Positions 59,428 to 64,000 of a DNA stretch of 64,000 nt are shown piece after piece; the first letter of the stretch is position 1; each line of letters opens with the position of its first letter. Source of the stretch: Agrococcus sediminis (GTDB lineage: Bacteria > Actinomycetota > Actinomycetes > Actinomycetales > Microbacteriaceae). Where the stretch lies: contig NZ_VOIR01000013.1 in the NCBI RefSeq assembly GCF_007923295.1, forward strand, positions 62,001-126,000, in the 5' to 3' direction. The position numbers were made by a program, and so were the translations under genes. The notes beneath the pieces are model-generated. The model worked only from the letters and a program-made list of their open reading frames with translations, searched no databases and was not told the DNA's origin.

Positions 59428-60042
59428 CGAGCGGCCGCCCACAGGCTCCTGCGAGAGCCGTCGCCACAGCGCATCGGTCTGCGCGACCGTCGCATCGAGG
59501 TCCCCGCCGGTGTCGATCACGACGTCGGCGATGGCGAGCCGGCGCTCGTCGCTCGCCTGCGACGCGACGCGCGCCCGCGCATCCGCCTCCGTCATGCCGC
59601 GCAGCGCCACGAGCCGCTGCACCCGGATGTCCTCGGGCGCGTGGGCGACGACGACGAGGTCCCAGGGGTCGTCGGGGCGCGCCTCCACGAGCAGCGGCAC
59701 GTCGTAGACCACGACCGCCGCGGGGTCGGCCGCGAGCGCCGCGCGGAACCGGCGGCCCGACTCGGCCGAGACGGCCGGGTGCACGATCGCGTTCAGGCGG
59801 CGGCGGGCCGCGTCGTCGGCGAACACCACGGCGCCGAGCGCCGCGCGGTCGAGCGATCCGTCGGCGCGCAGCACCTGCGGGCCGAAGGACTCCGCGATCG
59901 CGGCGAGCACGGGCTCCCCCGGCTGCTGCAGCTCGCGCACGACGGTATCCGCGTCGACGACGACCGCGCCGAGCTCGGCGAGGCGGCCGGCGATGGTGGA
60001 CTTGCCGGAGGCGATGCCGCCGGTGAGCGCGACGAGGGGCAT
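59425..60042 (-). CDS. coaE: dephospho-CoA kinase
   Basis: Last enzyme of coenzyme A synthesis, 205 residues. The P-loop is LTGGIASGKSTIAG, DADTVVRELQQPG carries the conserved Asp, and the substrate segment is YDVPLLVEA. It ends at the minimal kinase fold, without the GrpB-like C-terminal domain seen in some actinobacterial CoaE proteins. The ATG at 60042 has GGGAGA upstream; longer in-frame versions add a low-complexity tail. It stops inside the uvrB promoter. Confidence 0.94.
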   Translation of the reverse strand: MPLVALTGGIASGKSTIAGRLAELGAVVVDADTVVRELQQPGEPVLAAIAESFGPQVLRADGSLDRAALGAVVFADDAARRRLNAIVHPAVSAESGRRFRAALAADPAAVVVYDVPLLVEARPDDPWDLVVVAHAPEDIRVQRLVALRGMTEADARARVASQASDERRLAIADVVIDTGGDLDATVAQTDALWRRLSQEPVGGRS

Positions 60043-60126
60043 AGCAGCAGTCTCCCACGGCGTTTCCTGAGTCAACCTCAAGCGTTCACTGCGCCGCGGC
60101 GTCCGCGCCTGCTGAGGCGCCCGCCG

Positions 60127-60132
60127 TAGCGT
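60127..60132 (+). promoter_or_regulatory. possible -10 box (TAGCGT) of the signal-peptidase-like gene
   Basis: TAGCGT, 27 bases before the GTG at 60160, with GGAAGGAGG as ribosome site in between. Confidence 0.4.
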
Positions 60133-60159
60133 CACGAGCGTCCCAGGGAAGGAGGCGCC

Positions 60160-60663
60160 GTGATCGCCCTCCGACGCATCGCCATCGCGACGCTCGCGCT
60201 GCTCGCGGCCGCCGCCGCGGTCGCCGCCGTGCTCTGGGCCGCCGCGCTCGCCGGCCTCGCGCACCCCGTCGTGGTCGCGACCGGCGCCATGCAGCCCTCG
60301 TACGCGGCCGGCGACCTGCTCGTCACGACGCGCGTGCCCACCGCCGACCTCGCCGAGGGCGACGTCGTCAGCGTCCCGAGCGGCGGCACGCTCCTGCCCG
60401 AGCGGATCGTCGCCGTGGAGGCGCTCGCCCCGGGCTCATGGAGCCTCACCACGGCGGCGGACGCCACCGAGCGCGTCTCGGAGCACCGCGTCGGCGCGGA
60501 GGCCTGGGCCCCGACGCTCCGCGTCCCCGGCATCGGCGCCGTCGCCGCCTCGGTGCTGGAGCCGAAGCTCGGCCTCCCCCTGCTCGCCGCGGCCGGGCTC
60601 CTGCTCGCCGTGGTCCTGTTCGCGAAGTCGCCGGCGGCGCCGCCGGCGCGCCGGCTCGTGTGA
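60160..60663 (+). CDS. SipW-like signal peptidase homologue without catalytic residues
   Basis: Membrane protein of 167 residues with the layout of SipW-type signal peptidase I: an N-terminal helix (about 8-32), an extracellular catalytic-type domain, and a C-terminal helix (about 139-157). The catalytic box that normally reads S-M-x-P is TGAMQPS here, so the nucleophile Ser is Ala43. The general-base box, usually HRI, reads ERIVAVE, so the His is Glu81. GDLLVTTRV and GDVVSVPSGG keep the fold. It is likely an inactive relative or has a changed function. GGAAGGAGG precedes the GTG start. Confidence 0.78.
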   Translation: MIALRRIAIATLALLAAAAAVAAVLWAAALAGLAHPVVVATGAMQPSYAAGDLLVTTRVPTADLAEGDVVSVPSGGTLLPERIVAVEALAPGSWSLTTAADATERVSEHRVGAEAWAPTLRVPGIGAVAASVLEPKLGLPLLAAAGLLLAVVLFAKSPAAPPARRLV

Positions 60664-60699
60664 GCCGGGATCGACCCGCTCGACGAGGAGGTGGTCTCC

Positions 60700-61611
60700 G
60701 TGAGGACCGCAGAAGGTAGCATGACCGCTGTCGCACCCAAGAGCGCGATGCGAGACCTGGGAGGCCCCGTGGACGAGGACGTCGCCGTCGTCATCGAGGA
60801 TGGCGAGGACATCCGCGAGCTGCTCGCGCAGGTCCTCACGCAGGGCGGGTTCACCGTCCACACCGCCGCCGACGGCGCCGCGGGCGTCGAGCTCGTGCGC
60901 GAGCACGACCCGATCGTCGTCACGATCGACGTCAACATGCCCGGCATCGACGGCTTCGAGACCGCGCGCCAGATCCGCAGCCTGACGACCGCCTACCTCG
61001 TCATGATCACCGCGCGCGGCGACGAGATCGACACGCTCGTCGGCCTGCAGACCGGTGCCGACGACTACATCGTGAAGCCCTTCCGGCCCCGCGAGCTGCG
61101 GGCCCGGATCGAGGCGATGATGCGCCGGCCCCGCGCGATCGCCTCGACGCATCCGTCTCCCCCGCCGTCGGCGCCGCAGCCGCCGCAGGGCTGGGGCCAG
61201 GGCGTCTCCGACCACACCGGCCCCCACCAGGTGGCGCCGAGCCCCGCGCACGCCTCGTCGGCCCCCTGGGCCGAGGACGAGCCGGGCGTCGCCCCGCTCG
61301 TGCACCGCGGCCTGCGGCTCGAGCCGGGCGCGCGCGTCGTCGAGCTCGACGGCGCCGAGGTCGAGCTGACGCGCAGCGAGTTCGACATCCTGCGCATGCT
61401 GCTCGGCTCCGGCCGCCGCGTCGTCAGCAAGCTGCAGCTGGCCGGCATGCTGCGCGGCGAGCGCGGCGAGCCCGACCACTTCCTCAGCGAGCACGACGCG
61501 CGCGCCATCGAGGTGCACGTCGCCAACCTGCGCCGCAAGCTCGGCGAGTCGCCCTCGGAGCCCCGCTGGATCGAGACCGTGCGCGGCGTCGGCTACCGCC
61601 GCACCGCCTGA
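60700..61611 (+). CDS. two-component response regulator, OmpR/PhoB type
   Basis: Transcription regulator of about 303 residues. The receiver domain has the acidic pair in VVIEDGEDIRE, the phospho-acceptor Asp in VTIDVNMPGIDG, Thr/Ser in MITAR and Lys in YIVKPF. A Pro/Ser/His-rich linker of roughly 60 residues precedes the winged-helix domain VELTRSEFDILRML...VHVANLRRKLG...GVGYRR. The GTG at 60700 has GAGGAGG eight bases upstream. If TAGCAT at 60717-60722 is a promoter, ATG 60748 or GTG 60769 would be the real start. Its last 19 bases overlap the convergent GGDEF gene, which is followed by a sensor kinase. Confidence 0.88.
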   Translation: MRTAEGSMTAVAPKSAMRDLGGPVDEDVAVVIEDGEDIRELLAQVLTQGGFTVHTAADGAAGVELVREHDPIVVTIDVNMPGIDGFETARQIRSLTTAYLVMITARGDEIDTLVGLQTGADDYIVKPFRPRELRARIEAMMRRPRAIASTHPSPPPSAPQPPQGWGQGVSDHTGPHQVAPSPAHASSAPWAEDEPGVAPLVHRGLRLEPGARVVELDGAEVELTRSEFDILRMLLGSGRRVVSKLQLAGMLRGERGEPDHFLSEHDARAIEVHVANLRRKLGESPSEPRWIETVRGVGYRRTA

Positions 61612-62801
61612 CCCAGCGCCTGATCGGTCTCGTCGTCCTCACCGGCGACCACGACCGTCACGTCGTCGCTCGCCATGGCGCGCCGCGCCGCCGAGCGCGC
61701 CGCCTCGATGAGCGCCTCGCGGTCGTAGCCGGTGATGCTCGTGAGGCTCACGCCCATGCCGATCGGCGGCACGACGGGCACGCCCGCCGTGCGCATCTGG
61801 TCGAGCATGGCGCGGTGCATGCGCGCGGCGAGCTGGCGCGCGTCGGCGGGCGACGAGGGCTGGAAGGCGAGCATCAGGATGCCGTGATCGTCGGTGCCGA
61901 GCGCCGCCGTCGTCGGCGACAGGCGGCGCACCGCGGCGCGGGCAGCCTGCCGCACGTGGTCGGCCTCGTCGGCGCCGAAGGCGGTGGCGATCCGCGAGAG
62001 CGCGTCGATGCGCACCACGAGCACGCCGAACAGCTCCGCGCGCCGGTTGGCGCGCATGAGCCGGCCGCCGAGCACCCGTGAGAACGACGGCGCGAGCAGC
62101 ACGCCGTCGGGTGCGATCGCCATGAGCGTCGAATCCTCGGTGCCGCGCAGGCGCACCTGCTCGGCGCGGAGGACGGATGCGACGGTCACGGCGACGATCG
62201 CCAGGCAGATCGTGGCCACCCCTGCCAGGCCGCTGCTCACCCACTCCTGGAACACCGGGTGCTCGGTGCCGAGCGTGACGGCGCTCACGAGCCGCACCGC
62301 CTGGAACACCGACGCGAGCGCGAGCACGACGCCGAGGCCGAGCGCGGTGCGGGTGCGGCGCATCGCGCCCCGCCGGAAGGTCTCGAACGCGCCGAGCGCG
62401 CCGAAGGCGGCGTTCGCGGCGAACATCACCCAGGCGCCCGACCAGGCGCCCTCGAGCGGCACGTCGATGAGCGCGGCGAGGAACACGAGCGCCACGGTCG
62501 CGCCCAGCACGTAGGCGGGACGCCGCGCGGCCCGGCCGTTGAAGACCCGGCAGCCGAGCCACAGCAGCCCGAGGCACGCGACCCAGGCGGCGTTGCCGAT
62601 CGCGAGCGGCCACCAGCTGCCCTCGCTCACGGTGTAGACGATGAAGGCCTCGGTCGCGATCATCCCGCCGATGAACCCGAGCGCCCAGACGCGGCCGGCG
62701 CGGTCGTCCTTGCGGACCATCGTCTCGAGCACGAACAGGCCGCCCGCGACGTGCACGACGAGCGCGGTGATGAGGCGGACGGTGTCCGGGTCGAGGGTCA
62801 T
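61593..62801 (-). CDS. membrane protein with degenerate GGDEF domain
   Basis: Protein of 402 residues. The first 200 residues contain about seven hydrophobic helices with charged loops, forming an integral-membrane sensor. The C-terminal 180 residues fold like a diguanylate cyclase (VLVVRIDALSRIATAFGADEAD is the start of the domain), but the signature GGDEF reads GTDDH at 302-306, so catalysis is unlikely. It may bind nucleotide or act as a sensor partner. It is coupled to the upstream kinase gene by an ATGA overlap, and its end overlaps the response-regulator gene by 19 bases. Confidence 0.8.
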   Translation of the reverse strand: MTLDPDTVRLITALVVHVAGGLFVLETMVRKDDRAGRVWALGFIGGMIATEAFIVYTVSEGSWWPLAIGNAAWVACLGLLWLGCRVFNGRAARRPAYVLGATVALVFLAALIDVPLEGAWSGAWVMFAANAAFGALGAFETFRRGAMRRTRTALGLGVVLALASVFQAVRLVSAVTLGTEHPVFQEWVSSGLAGVATICLAIVAVTVASVLRAEQVRLRGTEDSTLMAIAPDGVLLAPSFSRVLGGRLMRANRRAELFGVLVVRIDALSRIATAFGADEADHVRQAARAAVRRLSPTTAALGTDDHGILMLAFQPSSPADARQLAARMHRAMLDQMRTAGVPVVPPIGMGVSLTSITGYDREALIEAARSAARRAMASDDVTVVVAGEDDETDQALGQAVRR

Positions 62802-64000
62802 GCCTGCACTCCGCTCCTGCGCAGAGGCAGGCGCACCACGAAGGTCGCGCCGCTCCCCGGCTCGCTCTGGACGGTGATCTCCCCGCCGTGCGCACGCACG
62901 AGGTCCCTGCTGATCGTGAGGCCGAGCCCGTTGCCCGGCGCCCGCGCCGTGGCGCCGCGGTAGCGGCGCTCGAACAGGTGCGGCAGCGCGTCCTCCGGGA
63001 TGCCGGGCCCGTCGTCGCGCACCACGAGCCACGCGTGCTTGTCGTCGGAGGTGACCCCGACCTCGATGAGCCCGTCGCCCGTGTGGTAGTTGACCGCGTT
63101 GCCGACGAGGTTGTCGACCACCTGGCGGATGCGGATGGGGTCGATGTCGGCGTGCACGGGCTCGATGCCCGACGTGTCGACGACGATGTTGCGCGCCGCG
63201 GCGCGCGGCTCGAGCGCCTCGACCGACGCCACCACGACGGCCGAGAGGTCCTCGCGCACCGGGCGCACGTCGAACCGTCCCGGCCCGTCGGCGGTCGCGG
63301 CGAGGATGTCGCCGATGATCACGAGGAGGCGCGAGGCGTTGCGCTCGGCGATCTCGAGGCTGCGGCGCGCCTGCGGGCCGACGTCGCCGCCGTCGAGCGC
63401 GAGGTCGAGGTGCCCGAGCACGCTCGTGAGCGGCGTGCGCAGCTCGTGCGAGACGGAGGCGACGAGCTCGTCGCGCATGTGCACCGCGGTCTGCTCGGCC
63501 GTGACGTCGCGCGTGACGAGGATCGCGCCCGCGTCGGCCCCGTCGACGTCGAGGAGCCGCCGGGCGGTCGACTGCAGCGCGCGACGGTTCTCCCCCGGCG
63601 GGCCGATCCACGACAGCTCGTTCTCGAACGTCTCCCCGCGGCGCGCTCGGGCCGCCGGCGTCATGCCGGGCTCGATGGGCGTCACGCCGTCGGGCCCGAA
63701 CATCTGCCCGCCCTCACCCACGGCCGTCAGGCGGGCGTTCGCATCGTTCTCGATCGAGATGGAGCCGTCCGCGCCGATGCGCACGACGCCGAAGTCGACC
63801 GCGTCGAGCAGCTCGCTCACCGCATCCTCCTGCCGCCGGGCGCGCTCGACCGCGTGGTCGAGGTACTCCGCCTGCTCGTCGAGCAGCGCGCGCTGCGCCG
63901 CGGCCCGACGCGCGCCGACGAAGGCGATGACGGCCGCGGTCACGATCGCGATCGGGCCGAGGTAGATGTGCACGCGGTTCGGCAGGTCGTCGGAGAACAG
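62798..64000 (-). CDS. sensor histidine kinase, 5' end outside window
   Basis: About 400 residues are visible and the frame stays open to the right edge. A transmembrane helix (YLGPIAIVTAAVIAFVGARR) near the edge is followed by a coiled coil, a PAS-like domain (ELLDAVDFGVVRIGADGSISIEN), the dimerisation box VSHELRTPLTSVLGHL with the phospho-His, and the ATPase domain (DNLVGNAVNYH, VRDDGPGIP, GNGLGLTISRDLV). More membrane helices probably lie beyond the window. It is co-translated with the GGDEF-like gene, and its partner regulator is probably the one encoded convergently at 60.7-61.6 kb. Confidence 0.9.
   Translation of the reverse strand: MFSDDLPNRVHIYLGPIAIVTAAVIAFVGARRAAAQRALLDEQAEYLDHAVERARRQEDAVSELLDAVDFGVVRIGADGSISIENDANARLTAVGEGGQMFGPDGVTPIEPGMTPAARARRGETFENELSWIGPPGENRRALQSTARRLLDVDGADAGAILVTRDVTAEQTAVHMRDELVASVSHELRTPLTSVLGHLDLALDGGDVGPQARRSLEIAERNASRLLVIIGDILAATADGPGRFDVRPVREDLSAVVVASVEALEPRAAARNIVVDTSGIEPVHADIDPIRIRQVVDNLVGNAVNYHTGDGLIEVGVTSDDKHAWLVVRDDGPGIPEDALPHLFERRYRGATARAPGNGLGLTISRDLVRAHGGEITVQSEPGSGATFVVRLPLRRSGVQA

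Noticed and set aside
60064-60090. TTGAGGTTGACT-like stretch upstream of coaE as a MerR-type operator.
   Set aside because: No partner -10 at the long MerR spacing and no regulator gene nearby; only one half resembles such sites.

Overview
The window is a stretch of chromosome from a very GC-rich actinobacterium. It probably belongs to the Microbacteriaceae: it carries RbpA, WhiA, OpcA, a DUF3099 protein, a DUF222/HNH nuclease and an actinobacterial GT4-type glycogen synthase, and it has a SUF operon without a local cysteine desulfurase. Genes are densely packed, with no gene-free stretch longer than about 190 bases and many ATGA, GTGA or TGATG overlaps. I see no rRNA, tRNA, CRISPR array, insertion sequence, integrase or prophage. 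Both ends cut through genes: dinB on the left and a sensor kinase on the right.

Layout. 1-7 kb: DNA polymerase IV, a GDSL hydrolase, a D,D-carboxypeptidase, a TrmH-type methyltransferase, a sirtuin, a glycosyltransferase and an alpha/beta hydrolase. 7-10 kb: a DEDDh exonuclease, the DUF222/HNH nuclease and zinc-independent L31. 10-15 kb: an orphan ABC ATPase, divergent glgA and glgC, serB and a phosphoesterase. 15-20 kb: a FabG-like reductase, DUF3099, a Cys/His mini-protein, SURF1, a TRIC-like channel and an ABC-F ATPase. 20-23.5 kb: a PEP-mutase-family gene broken by one amber codon, bioY and a DEAD-box helicase. 23.5-31 kb: the SUF operon, ctaA, ppx and ctaB.

31-43.5 kb is the central-carbon core. 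It holds the plus-strand chain tkt-tal-pgi-zwf-opcA-pgl, facing a minus-strand series sodA, gap-pgk-tpiA, secG-rbpA. Upstream on the minus strand lies uvrA-uvrC-rapZ-whiA (43.5-50 kb). 50-57 kb is the most distinctive block: a minus-strand operon for an NRAMP-fold transporter without the metal motif, PxpA, a DUF1445 protein, a fused PxpB-PxpC and a biotin carboxylase/BCCP protein, with a divergent FadR-type GntR regulator. 57-64 kb: uvrB, coaE, a signal-peptidase-like protein that lacks its catalytic residues, a response regulator, a degenerate GGDEF membrane protein and the partial histidine kinase.

A recurrent regulatory theme is visible by eye. At least 14 genes have a TANNNT -10 hexamer (TAGGCT in six of them) placed exactly 6 or 7 bases before the ATG or GTG. 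This geometry implies leaderless transcripts, and it was used to choose several start codons. Genes inside operons, or with longer 5' leaders, instead show purine-rich Shine-Dalgarno sequences.
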